Source of the DNA: Haloarculaceae archaeon
Lineage (GTDB): Archaea; Halobacteriota; Halobacteria; Halobacteriales; Haloarculaceae
Assembly (NCBI GenBank): GCA_028274885.1
Contig: JAQCMX010000152.1
Span: forward strand, 1-6,232
Length of the DNA: 6,232 nucleotides
Direction of reading: 5' to 3'
Part shown: positions 1 to 5,238 of the stretch, piece after piece
Numbering within the stretch: the stretch's first letter is position 1
How the letters are laid out: each line of letters opens with the position of its first letter
Translations under genes and position numbers: made by a program
Notes under the pieces: generated by a model
Database searches by the model: none
What the model saw: only the letters and a program-made list of their open reading frames with translations
Told to the model about the DNA's origin: nothing

Positions 1-178
1 TCGCCACAGTGGGGATCTATCCTCTAACAGCGAGAGAATCCCGCCGTTCACGGCGTTGACGAGAGCGGAACTCTTGTGAACGCCAGGAGATCGGTCATGC
101 CGACTGGTCTACAAACCAGCAAATCTCCCACCGCTGCGGTACGGGAACCCGGTCGTTTACGGCCGGGAGGAGGTCACC
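1..178 (+). mobile_element. Possible IS200/IS605 (IS1341-type) right-end remnant
   Basis: No convincing gene is visible here. The stretch contains a series of hairpins: a long imperfect one with arms 12-16 and 38-42 and inner arms 22-25 and 33-36; a perfect 5-bp GC stem at 42-46/51-55 with loop TTCA; and an 8-bp stem with one G-T pair at 148-155/160-167 with loop TTTA, followed by GGAGGAGGTCA. The last block, GAACCC-hairpin-GGGAGGAGGTCA, resembles from memory the right ends of haloarchaeal IS1341-type (TnpB-only) elements. The 37-55 block is a weaker match of the same kind. If correct, the element ends at about 176-178, right at the stop codon of the neighbouring minus-strand gene, and any tnpB would lie left of the window. 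No transposase is visible, so this is inference from the terminal pattern only. Confidence 0.35.
86..167 (+). ncRNA. Candidate omegaRNA/sotRNA-like structured RNA
   Basis: A clean three-way junction can be drawn. The closing stem pairs GGAGAT (86-91) with ATCTCC (123-128). The first arm is CGG-TCATG-CCG (92-102). The second arm is CTGGT (104-108) paired with ACCAG (115-119), with loop CTACAA. After a short linker the 148-167 hairpin follows. A structured RNA ending at the right end of an IS1341-type element would match the sense-overlapping (omega) RNAs described for TnpB elements. I see no tRNA, rRNA or snoRNA signature. No promoter was identified; such RNAs are often processed from the tnpB message. 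The fold is seen in the sequence; its function is inferred. Confidence 0.25.
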
Positions 179-1124
179 TTTCGACGCGGGCGATCCAGGC
201 GTCGGGGTCGTCGAACTCCTCGTCGGTAGGCAGCATCTCCGGGGACTCCCACACCAGTGAGGCGGTCTCTATCCCCTTGGCCTCCACGACGGTCGAAAAA
301 AACGACTCGCCGCGTTCGTACTGCCGGCGTTTGACACTCAGACCGAGCAGCCGCCGGATCAGTCGCTCCACGGGGCCCTGTCCCTGTCGTCGCCGGTCGA
401 GTTTCCGGCGCAGGTCTTCGTACTTTTCGTCGAAGGCGCGGTCCATCACGAGTTCCGCGTACCCCTCGATGGCGGTCATCGTGGCGTCGAGGTCACTCAG
501 CGCCTCGCGGTCGAGTGTGCCTGCCGCGATGTTACGAACCGCCTCCTGCATCCTCGATTCGAGATGGGCGGACAGCCACGGGGCAGCCCCGAACTCGGCG
601 GCGTGTGTGACCTCGTGGAAGGCGATCCAGCGGCGAAACCGTGGATAGGGAACGTCGAGTCGCTCCGCGACGCGGGTGATGTTTGGCCGGACGAAATACA
701 GCGCGTGGGGTTCGTCGGGGGCAAGCAACAGTGGGTCGTACTGCCCGAGGACGTGTTTCGAGAGAAAGGAAAGCGCAAACGCCATCGAACCTGTGTTGAC
801 GATGCGTGCCAGCCCAGGCACGTACTCGGCCTGCTGTTCGAGCGGTTCCATGACACGCCGGAACGTTGCAACGTTCGCATCGAGCCAGTGGTGTCTGCTC
901 TGGACCTGCACGCGCTCGGGAAGATCGAACGAAATCCTGGTCTCAGCCTGGACGCAGTTTCGGGCGTCAAGGACATCCGCTGCATACGCCTCCCGCTCCG
1001 CCTGGGAAACATCGAGTGCACCCGGATCCGTTGCGGCCTTGGCGGATTCCCCCGCAGCTTCCCAGTCGACCGGTCCGTCTCCGCTGGCTGCCGTCACCGC
1101 ACGCATACTACGGTAGATACCCAT
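174..1124 (-). CDS. DUF2342/zincin_2 protein, F420-associated putative metalloprotease
   Basis: A 316-residue protein of the DUF2342 (Zincin_2) family, in the group annotated as associated with coenzyme F420 biosynthesis. No reaction has been firmly assigned to the family. The gluzincin-like motif HEVTH lies at residues 170-174 and could bind zinc through both His, with Glu171 as catalytic base. EGYAE at 220-224 supplies a likely third ligand, Glu220. Other family-like blocks are LGQYDPLLL (126-134) and LYFVRPNI (142-149). The C-terminus (LPTDEEFDDPDAWIARV) looks complete. There is no signal peptide or membrane segment, so it is probably cytoplasmic. The ATG at 1124 is preferred because a TATA-like box lies about 25 bases upstream, implying a leaderless message; Met7 (1106) is an alternative. 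The stop codon abuts the possible insertion-element end at 174-178. Family call is strong; peptidase activity is unproven. Confidence 0.88.
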   Translation of the reverse strand: MGIYRSMRAVTAASGDGPVDWEAAGESAKAATDPGALDVSQAEREAYAADVLDARNCVQAETRISFDLPERVQVQSRHHWLDANVATFRRVMEPLEQQAEYVPGLARIVNTGSMAFALSFLSKHVLGQYDPLLLAPDEPHALYFVRPNITRVAERLDVPYPRFRRWIAFHEVTHAAEFGAAPWLSAHLESRMQEAVRNIAAGTLDREALSDLDATMTAIEGYAELVMDRAFDEKYEDLRRKLDRRRQGQGPVERLIRRLLGLSVKRRQYERGESFFSTVVEAKGIETASLVWESPEMLPTDEEFDDPDAWIARVER

Positions 1125-1133
1125 ACTGGTATC
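1116..1133. promoter_or_regulatory. 6-6-6 inverted repeat over the DUF2342 gene start
   Basis: GATACC (1116-1121) and GGTATC (1128-1133) form a perfect 6-bp inverted repeat with a 6-base spacer. The spacer holds the start codon (complement at 1122-1124). A dyad centred on the likely leaderless transcription start is a plausible repressor site, or a hairpin at the 5' end of the message. Short dyads of this size also occur by chance, and no regulator is identified. Confidence 0.3.
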
Positions 1134-1145
1134 AGGAGAGTCACA

Positions 1146-1151
1146 ACTAAA
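1146..1151 (-). promoter_or_regulatory. TATA-like box for the DUF2342 gene
   Basis: On the minus strand the bases read TTTAGT, centred about 25 bases upstream of the ATG at 1124. This spacing fits an archaeal TATA box driving a leaderless transcript. No GGAGG-like ribosome binding site lies between box and start, which agrees with that reading. Confidence 0.5.
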
Positions 1152-1215
1152 GGCCTTCTTACTCCGGTGGTCCGGTTTCCAGTTCCCGGCCTACTTACTC
1201 CGCTCGTGTCGGCCC

Positions 1216-1533
1216 TTATTCCTCGGACCCGACCGGCACATCGACCGGCTCCTCAGGTGTATCGATCTCCACGTCCGGTTCGTCGCCCCCCGAGAGTCGC
1301 TTGATCACCGCTGCAACCGCTATCAGGACGGCCAGGACCCCCAGAAGTGCCACGGCTTTTCTGTCGTTTTCGTCTGCTGCCTCGTTGGCCTCGTCGGCCT
1401 CGTCGGCCTCGTCGGCCTGCTCCGTGGCCGCCTCCTCGTCCGAATCGGAGTCAGATCCGGCGCCGCTGAACGGGAGATTCGCCGTGGCTGACATCGATCC
1501 GACGTGTACCTCGAACAGTGTGAAATCCGTCAT
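1216..1533 (-). CDS. Small acidic single-helix membrane protein, function unknown
   Basis: A 105-residue protein whose function I do not recognise. It has three parts. The N-terminal segment (TLFEVHVGSMSATANLPF, residues 5-22) could form beta strands. A low-complexity linker (about 23-58) is rich in Ser, Asp, Glu and Ala and includes an ADE/ADEAN repeat. A hydrophobic helix (about 60-78, AVALLGVLAVLIAVAAVIK) is followed by KRL and an acidic tail. The positive residues after the helix suggest that the C-terminal tail is cytoplasmic, as an inference. The ATG at 1533 is chosen over an upstream one at 1638 because the extra 35 residues are Cys/Arg-rich and unlike the rest, and because a TATA-like box lies about 27 bases upstream of 1533. 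It is transcribed divergently from the M42 peptidase gene and lies 91 bases upstream of the DUF2342 gene on the same strand. The reading frame, composition and helix support a real gene. Confidence 0.75.
   Translation of the reverse strand: MTDFTLFEVHVGSMSATANLPFSGAGSDSDSDEEAATEQADEADEADEANEAADENDRKAVALLGVLAVLIAVAAVIKRLSGGDEPDVEIDTPEEPVDVPVGSEE
1380..1415. repeat. Four tandem 9-bp units inside the membrane protein gene
   Basis: Four consecutive 9-base units CCTCGTCGG (the first has one change, CCTCGTTGG) encode the Glu/Ala/Asp repeat of the acidic linker on the minus strand. The unit is a multiple of three, so copy-number change by slippage would lengthen or shorten the linker without breaking the frame. 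Confidence 0.8.
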
Positions 1534-1556
1534 GTAAAATCCATTGTGGAGCGGAT

Positions 1557-1563
1557 CCTTAGC
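1557..1563 (-). promoter_or_regulatory. Weak TATA-like box for the membrane protein gene
   Basis: The minus strand reads GCTAAGG about 27 bases upstream of the ATG at 1533. It is a poor match to the A/T-rich archaeal TATA consensus, but its position is right for a leaderless start. It lies in the 108-base divergent gap shared with the M42 peptidase gene, for which I found no clear box. Confidence 0.3.
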
Positions 1564-1641
1564 GGTTGCGACCGCGACACGTCGGACACTGCACGGACAG
1601 ATGATCAGAGGATTCAGGTGCTGTCGGTCCGAGTACAACCT

Positions 1642-2697
1642 ATGGATAAGACACAGCGAGCCTTTCTGGAGGACCTACTAAACACGGCGAGTCCATCCGG
1701 TTTCGAGACGCCGAGTCAGCGCGTCTGGATCGACTATGTCGAGGAGTTTGCAGACGAAGTGCGGACCGACGACTACGGCAACGCCGTGGCCGTCGTCGAA
1801 GGTGGTGAGCCGACGGTTGCGCTTGCCGGCCACAGCGACGAGATCGGATACATTGTCCGTGATATCGGGGAGGATGGATGCCTCCGGATTGCACGGATCG
1901 GTGGCTCGGATCGGACCGTCTCACAGGGGCAACACGTCGTTGTCCACACGGAGGACGGTCCCGTTCGTGGCGTGATCGGACAGACCGCAATCCACCTCCG
2001 TGATTCCGCCGAGGAGTCCCTGCAGGACGTGGCCGAACAACACGTCGACATCGGTGTCACCGACCAGGAAGCGGCGGCCGAGCAGGTCGAGCGTGGCGAT
2101 CCGATCACAGTCGAACAGAGGGTAAGCGAACTGGCCGGCGAGCGGATAGCAGCCCGTGGGCTGGACAACCGGGTCGGTATCTGGGCGGCCGCGGAGGGTC
2201 TTCGCCGCGCAGCAACCCAGGAGCCAGCGGCGACGGTCTGTGCCGTCAGCACGGTCCAGGAGGAGGTCGGAGCCCAGGGGGCCAAGATGGTGGGGTTCGA
2301 TCTGGCTCCCGATGCCGTCGTCGCGACAGACGTGACCCACGCAACCGACTCCCCGGGTATCCCTGCCGATCGACACAGCGGCGTCGAACTCGGCGGTGGT
2401 CCGGTCGTCGCACGGGGATCAACCAACCATCCGCGGCTCGTCGAGGCGCTCAGGACAGCTGGGGGGGACGCGGCAACCGAACTCCAACTCGAAGCGGCGG
2501 GGATCCGGACCGGCACCGACGCCGACGCCTTCTACACCGCACGCGGTGGCATCCCGTCGGTTTATGTCGGTATCCCGAATCGGTACATGCACACCCCCGT
2601 GGAGGTCCTCGATCTCTCTGATCTCGATGCGACCGCGACGCTTCTCGGAGCGTTCGGTGCACGTGCCCACGAGTTCGATTACGCGGTCGATCTGTGA
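1642..2697 (+). CDS. M42 family metallopeptidase (tetrahedral aminopeptidase type)
   Basis: A 351-residue protein of peptidase family M42, dinuclear-metal aminopeptidases that in archaea form large tetrahedral (dodecameric) particles which degrade peptides released by the proteasome; relatives are often mislabelled endoglucanase/CelM. The residues expected for the active site are present: His64 and Asp66 in GHSDEIG, bridging Asp175 in GLDNR, catalytic Glu207 and ligand Glu208 in QEEVG, Asp230 in ATDVTHA, and His317 in MHTPVE. GTDADAF (291-297) is also typical. The inserted PDZ-like dimerisation domain occupies about 75-165. It is cytoplasmic, with no signal peptide. The reading frame is open upstream to about 1504, but that extension has no family features and overlaps the divergent gene, so ATG 1642 (MDKTQRAFLEDLLNTASPSG) is chosen. 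Length is normal for the family. Substrate preference cannot be read from the sequence. Confidence 0.93.
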   Translation: MDKTQRAFLEDLLNTASPSGFETPSQRVWIDYVEEFADEVRTDDYGNAVAVVEGGEPTVALAGHSDEIGYIVRDIGEDGCLRIARIGGSDRTVSQGQHVVVHTEDGPVRGVIGQTAIHLRDSAEESLQDVAEQHVDIGVTDQEAAAEQVERGDPITVEQRVSELAGERIAARGLDNRVGIWAAAEGLRRAATQEPAATVCAVSTVQEEVGAQGAKMVGFDLAPDAVVATDVTHATDSPGIPADRHSGVELGGGPVVARGSTNHPRLVEALRTAGGDAATELQLEAAGIRTGTDADAFYTARGGIPSVYVGIPNRYMHTPVEVLDLSDLDATATLLGAFGARAHEFDYAVDL

Positions 2698-2748
2698 GAT
2701 GCTATATGACGCATTGCCAGACGGAGACGACTACCCCTGGCCTCGGGG

Positions 2749-2756
2749 TTTAAAAA
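2749..2756 (+). promoter_or_regulatory. Strong TATA-like box upstream of lsm
   Basis: TTTAAAAA lies in a G/C-rich setting. The expected transcription start would be near 2775-2780, giving lsm a leader of about 50 bases. It is the strongest-looking box in this gap and may act with, or instead of, the closer box at 2796-2801. Confidence 0.45.
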
Positions 2757-2795
2757 CATCGTGAGCGGGGACGCCCGTCGTCTGGAGCCGGTACG

Positions 2796-2801
2796 CTTAA
2801 G
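2796..2801 (+). promoter_or_regulatory. Proximal TATA-like box of the lsm operon
   Basis: CTTAAG within the palindrome GCTTAAGC is centred about 27 bases before the ATG at 2826, which would make the lsm-rpl37e-purF message leaderless. No Shine-Dalgarno motif precedes that ATG. Confidence 0.5.
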
Positions 2802-2825
2802 CACCCATCGGTACCCCCTTTGGAT

Positions 2826-3020
2826 ATGAGCGATTCCGGGAACCGCCCCCTCGATGTCCTCGAAGCGTCCGTTGGTAACTACGTCACGGTTCAGCTCAAG
2901 GACGGGGGCATCCACGACGGACAACTGGTGGGATACGATCAGCATATGAACCTCGTCGTCGAAAAAGAGGAAGACATAACGATTATACGCGGTGACAACG
3001 TCGTGTCCATACGTCCATGA
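2826..3020 (+). CDS. lsm: Archaeal Sm-like protein (Lsm/SmAP)
   Basis: A 64-residue Sm-fold protein, the archaeal counterpart of Hfq and eukaryotic Lsm proteins, expected to form a ring (usually a heptamer in archaea) that binds U-rich RNA and small RNAs in the cytoplasm. The Sm1 motif covers about residues 18-45, ending in GYDQHMNLVVE. The Sm2 motif is IIRGDNVVSI (53-62). The link between the two (KEED) is very short, so loop 4 is reduced compared with archaeal Lsm proteins of about 72-80 residues; this matches what I recall of haloarchaeal Lsm proteins. An in-frame TTG at 2820 is possible, but ATG 2826 fits the proximal TATA-like box. The stop codon overlaps the start of rpl37e (ATGA at 3017-3020), which implies co-transcription and probably translational coupling. 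Confidence 0.95.
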   Translation: MSDSGNRPLDVLEASVGNYVTVQLKDGGIHDGQLVGYDQHMNLVVEKEEDITIIRGDNVVSIRP

Positions 3021-3187
3021 CGAAGGGAACGTCAAGCCAGGGCAAAAAAAACACGACGACACACGTGAAATGTCGACGGTGCGGTGAGACGTCCTATCAC
3101 GTAAAAAAAGAGGTCTGTGCGTCGTGTGGATTCGGCAAGTCGGCAAAGCGCCGCGACTACGCCTGGAAAAGTAAAGCTGGCGAGTAA
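3017..3187 (+). CDS. rpl37e: 50S ribosomal protein L37e
   Basis: A 56-residue basic protein of the large ribosomal subunit, shared by archaea and eukaryotes, which packs against 23S rRNA. It begins MTKGTSSQGKKNTTTHVKCR and carries a zinc ribbon made of two CxxC pairs (Cys19/Cys22 and Cys34/Cys37), followed by GFGKSAKRRDYAW. This closely matches my memory of the Haloarcula marismortui L37e sequence. The start overlaps the lsm stop by four bases, and purF begins one base after the TAA, so the gene sits in the middle of a three-gene operon. It is easy to miss because it is short. Length is normal for the family. Confidence 0.97.
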   Translation: MTKGTSSQGKKNTTTHVKCRRCGETSYHVKKEVCASCGFGKSAKRRDYAWKSKAGE

Positions 3188-3188
3188 T

Positions 3189-4628
3189 ATGCAAGAGAAG
3201 TGCGGGGTAGTCGGCATCTCGCTACCGGACCGCAACGCCGCACGTCCTCTCTATTATGCACTCTATGCCCTTCAGCACCGCGGTCAGGAGTCGGCTGGGA
3301 TTGTCACCCACGATGGGTTCCAGCAACACGAACACGTCGAGATGGGGCTGGTCGGCGACGCATTTGACGAGAGTAGCCTCTCGGCACTCAACGGTTCGAA
3401 CGGGATCGGACACACCCGGTATCCCACTGCCGGCGGCGTCAACGAGTGCTGTGCCCAGCCGTTTTCGGTCTCGTTCAAGAGTGGGTCGCTGGGGCTGGCA
3501 CACAACGGCAATCTCGTCAACGCCGGTGACGTTCGGGAGGAACTGGCGTCTCTGGGTCACGCCTTCACCTCGAACGGCGACACCGAAGTCATCGCACACG
3601 ATCTCGCGCGCAACCTCCTTGAGGCGGATCTCGTCCGGGCTATCAACTCCACGATGAACCGGATCCACGGTTCGTACTCCCTGACGATCATGCACGACGA
3701 GACCGTGCTCGGGGTCCGGGACCCACAGGGGAACCGGCCCCTCGTTCTCGGCGAACTGGAAGACGGCTACGTTCTTGCCTCCGAGTCCGCCGCGATCGAC
3801 ACACTGGACGGCGATCTGATCCGTGACGTGCGTCCAGGGGAGCTTGTCGTTCTCCATCCCGAGGGAACCGGCTACGACAGCTACCGCCTGGTCGACCGCG
3901 AGCACACCGCACACTGCTTTTTCGAGCACGTCTACTTCGCACGACCGGATTCGGTCATCGACGACAGACTCGTCTACGATGTGCGACGCACGCTCGGCCG
4001 CCAACTCTGGAACGAGTCGGGGATCGAGACGGATGTCGTGATGCCGATCCCCGACTCCGGACGGGCCTTCGCATCGGGCTACGCCGAGGCGGCGGGTGAG
4101 GACGGCGCGGCTACCGAGTTTGCCGAGGGCTTGATGAAAAACCGGTACGTCGGTCGGACGTTCATTATGCCCACACAGAATGAACGGGAACGCGCCGTAC
4201 GGTTGAAGCTCAATCCCATCAAATCCACGATCGAGGACAGAAGCGTCACCGTGATCGACGACTCGATCGTCAGGGGAACGACGTCGACGCAACTGGTAGC
4301 GTTGCTCCGTGATGCTGGGGCGGAGTCGGTCCACGTCCGGATCGGATCGCCCCCGATTTTGGCCCCCTGTTATCTCGGCATCGACATGGCGACCCGCGAG
4401 GAACTCATCGCCTCCAACAAAACCGTCGCCGAAATCGAGGAGGACATCGGTGCCGACAGCCTCGCGTACCTTTCGGTCGACGCAATCACCACAGCACTGG
4501 ACCGCGAATCGACCGACCTCTGTCTTGGCTGTGTCACCGGTGAGTACCCGTACGACATCGACGGGGAGGGGCTTGACCGGAATGTCTCCCGACCTGTGAC
4601 CGACGACCCTGCCGGTGCCGACGATTGA
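3189..4628 (+). CDS. purF: Amidophosphoribosyltransferase (PurF)
   Basis: A 479-residue enzyme for the first committed step of purine synthesis: PRPP plus glutamine give phosphoribosylamine, glutamate and pyrophosphate. The N-terminal class II glutaminase domain starts MQEKCGVVGI. Cys5 should become the N-terminal nucleophile after removal of four residues. Other glutaminase blocks are LQHRGQESAGIV (28-39), HTRYPTAG (75-82) and LAHNGNL (103-109). The phosphoribosyltransferase domain has the PRPP loop VTVIDDSIVRGTT (353-365) and KNRYVGRTFI (317-326). Cys243, Cys394, Cys445 and Cys448 align by eye with the four [4Fe-4S] ligands of Bacillus subtilis PurF, so an oxygen-labile cluster is likely. 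The start at 3189, one base after the rpl37e stop, places the Cys correctly; an in-frame extension to 3117 would overlap rpl37e and bury it. Length is usual. Confidence 0.97.
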   Translation: MQEKCGVVGISLPDRNAARPLYYALYALQHRGQESAGIVTHDGFQQHEHVEMGLVGDAFDESSLSALNGSNGIGHTRYPTAGGVNECCAQPFSVSFKSGSLGLAHNGNLVNAGDVREELASLGHAFTSNGDTEVIAHDLARNLLEADLVRAINSTMNRIHGSYSLTIMHDETVLGVRDPQGNRPLVLGELEDGYVLASESAAIDTLDGDLIRDVRPGELVVLHPEGTGYDSYRLVDREHTAHCFFEHVYFARPDSVIDDRLVYDVRRTLGRQLWNESGIETDVVMPIPDSGRAFASGYAEAAGEDGAATEFAEGLMKNRYVGRTFIMPTQNERERAVRLKLNPIKSTIEDRSVTVIDDSIVRGTTSTQLVALLRDAGAESVHVRIGSPPILAPCYLGIDMATREELIASNKTVAEIEEDIGADSLAYLSVDAITTALDRESTDLCLGCVTGEYPYDIDGEGLDRNVSRPVTDDPAGADD

Positions 4629-4655
4629 CCACTTTGATCCGTTTGTTCCTGTCTC

Positions 4656-4687
4656 ATACGGTCGTTCATGACCTGTTATCGCCGTAT
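4656..4687 (+). terminator. Hairpin after purF, possible terminator
   Basis: ATACGGTCG (4656-4664) pairs with CGCCGTAT (4680-4687) apart from one unpaired T; the loop is 15 bases. It begins 27 bases after the purF stop and is followed by CCCTTATTATC. Archaeal termination relies mainly on T-rich tracts, so this is a weak call. The arms also resemble those of the larger palindromes downstream, and it may be a shortened copy of them. Confidence 0.3.
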
Positions 4688-4697
4688 CCCTTATTAT

Positions 4698-4719
4698 CAA
4701 CTTCGGGTCACGGAAGTTG
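4698..4719 (+). terminator. Second hairpin after purF
   Basis: CAACTTC (4698-4704) and GAAGTTG (4713-4719) form a perfect 7-bp stem with an 8-base loop. It lies about 70 bases past the purF stop in an A/T-richer stretch, and may help end or protect the 3' end of the operon message. Only the fold is visible. Confidence 0.3.
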
Positions 4720-4762
4720 CGATATTCGATCCGTAACTAAATACAGTCACACACGGCCGTCT

Positions 4763-4844
4763 CATACTGGTGGCTGTAACCTCACCGGAATAGTCAACCC
4801 CACGGTGGATCGAAATCTGCCAGTGTCTTACAGCCACCGGTATC
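4763..4844. repeat. 82-bp palindromic element, copy 1
   Basis: Outer arms 4764-4779 and 4828-4843 pair over 16 bp with a single T-G mismatch. The 48-base interior contains a weak inner pairing, CACCG (4783-4787) with CGGTG (4803-4807). The element has the same length and arm layout as 5429-5510. Between the two copies, three stem pairs show full compensating changes and one changes from G-T to G-C. It could be a MITE-like element with terminal inverted repeats, a REP-like intergenic palindrome, or an RNA hairpin. I do not recognise a named family. Confidence 0.75.
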
Positions 4845-4874
4845 AGTTCACCCCTCTACTCGCCCCGACCTGAT

Positions 4875-4970
4875 ACTGATTATTGGGGGTCTGTCCCGCT
4901 ATCGTGTCACTCATCCCCTGTCTCGGGTCCTGCAACAGCCGAGATACCGGATCGGGGCCGAAAATTACCG
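4875..4970. repeat. 96-bp direct repeat, copy 1
   Basis: It matches 5328-5423 at 92 of 96 positions with no gaps. It starts ACTGATTATTGG and ends GAAAATTACCG. Inside it a hairpin pairs TCTCGG (4921-4926) with CCGAGA (4939-4944), extendable by a T-A and a G-T pair; a GTC bulge follows, then CTG-CAA-CAG (4930-4938). All four mismatches fall outside that hairpin. No frame on either strand shows a convincing coding pattern. Copy 1 ends 10 bases before the TATA-like box of the small ORF. Confidence 0.9.
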
Positions 4971-4980
4971 TCATAACCGG

Positions 4981-4986
4981 TATAAG
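4981..4986 (+). promoter_or_regulatory. TATA-like box for the small coiled-coil ORF
   Basis: TATAAG (in CCGGTATAAGCG) predicts a transcription start near 5008-5010, leaving a leader of about 40 bases before the ATG at 5050. No Shine-Dalgarno motif is visible in that leader. Confidence 0.45.
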
Positions 4987-5049
4987 CGCGCGTCACCGCC
5001 GGACACCGAAGGCGAAAGAGCAACAATCACACAGTCCAGATAGTATGCC

Positions 5050-5238
5050 ATGGAAGGAGTTCCAACGGAACCACCGGACGATGTCCCGGAGGTGCACAGA
5101 GACCGTGCACGGGAGTTGCAATTGCAACTTCTCGTCCTCGAGGCACAACTGGAAAACGCAAACTTCGAGAACAAGGAGGCGTACAGACGAAAGATACGAA
5201 AAAAACGCGATGCACTCGATGATCTTAAGCAACGGTGA
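5050..5238 (+). CDS. Small coiled-coil protein, function unknown
   Basis: A 62-residue ORF of no family that I recognise. A short Pro/Asp/Glu-rich head (residues 1-15) is followed by one long predicted amphipathic helix (about 16-62) with leucine-rich stretches (LQLQLLVLEAQL, 23-34) and a strongly basic patch (YRRKIRKKR, 45-53). That suggests a coiled-coil dimer, perhaps binding nucleic acid. Charge is near neutral (14 acidic, 13 Lys/Arg), unusual in a halophile. By my count 33 of 62 third positions are G or C, lower than in the neighbouring genes, which suggests recent acquisition or weak selection. It is the only gene between the two 96-bp repeats and has its own TATA-like box. The helical pattern argues for a real protein; the weak codon bias and heavy nucleotide folding (5085-5129) leave a non-coding RNA possible. 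Confidence 0.55.
   Translation: MEGVPTEPPDDVPEVHRDRARELQLQLLVLEAQLENANFENKEAYRRKIRKKRDALDDLKQR

Larger units (their letters stand above)
4629..5049. other. Non-coding gap between purF and the small ORF
   Basis: I find no protein gene in these 421 bases on either strand. They hold, in order, two hairpins just after purF (4656-4687 and 4698-4719), the first 82-bp palindromic element (4763-4844), the first copy of the 96-bp direct repeat (4875-4970) and a TATA-like box (4981-4986). GTATCAG (4840-4846) and CTGATAC (4870-4876) form a further 7-bp inverted repeat that bridges the palindrome's end and the repeat's start. Confidence 0.7.

Noticed and set aside
2..79. A 25-codon frame open from the left edge, possibly a tnpB 3' end
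   Set aside because: It is too short and carries no recognisable TnpB motif. It is mentioned only as something to test with more leftward sequence.
104..119. A tRNA-like anticodon hairpin (CTGGT-CTACAA-ACCAG)
   Set aside because: The loop has six bases instead of seven, and no D arm, T arm or acceptor stem can be assembled around it.
1158..1202. Two copies of CTTACTCCG 36 bases apart between the two minus-strand genes
   Set aside because: A 9-base match in this composition is weak evidence. There is no third copy and no clear function.
1504..1641. Extension of the M42 peptidase to an upstream start
   Set aside because: The extra 46 residues are not part of the M42 fold and would overlap the divergent membrane protein gene. 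The ATG at 1642 gives the normal N-terminus.
3044..3051. A run of eight A bases early in rpl37e, a possible slippage site
   Set aside because: The normal frame gives a full-length L37e. The run encodes conserved Lys-Lys-Asn, and no alternative product is apparent.
3117..3188. Extension of PurF to an upstream start inside rpl37e
   Set aside because: PurF needs its Cys near the N-terminus for processing. The start at 3189 provides that, while the extension would only translate rpl37e in another frame.
3222..4700. A 492-codon open frame on the minus strand across purF
   Set aside because: It is antisense to purF, whose motifs are unmistakable. Long antisense frames are common in G/C-biased haloarchaeal genes, and the product has no recognisable domain.
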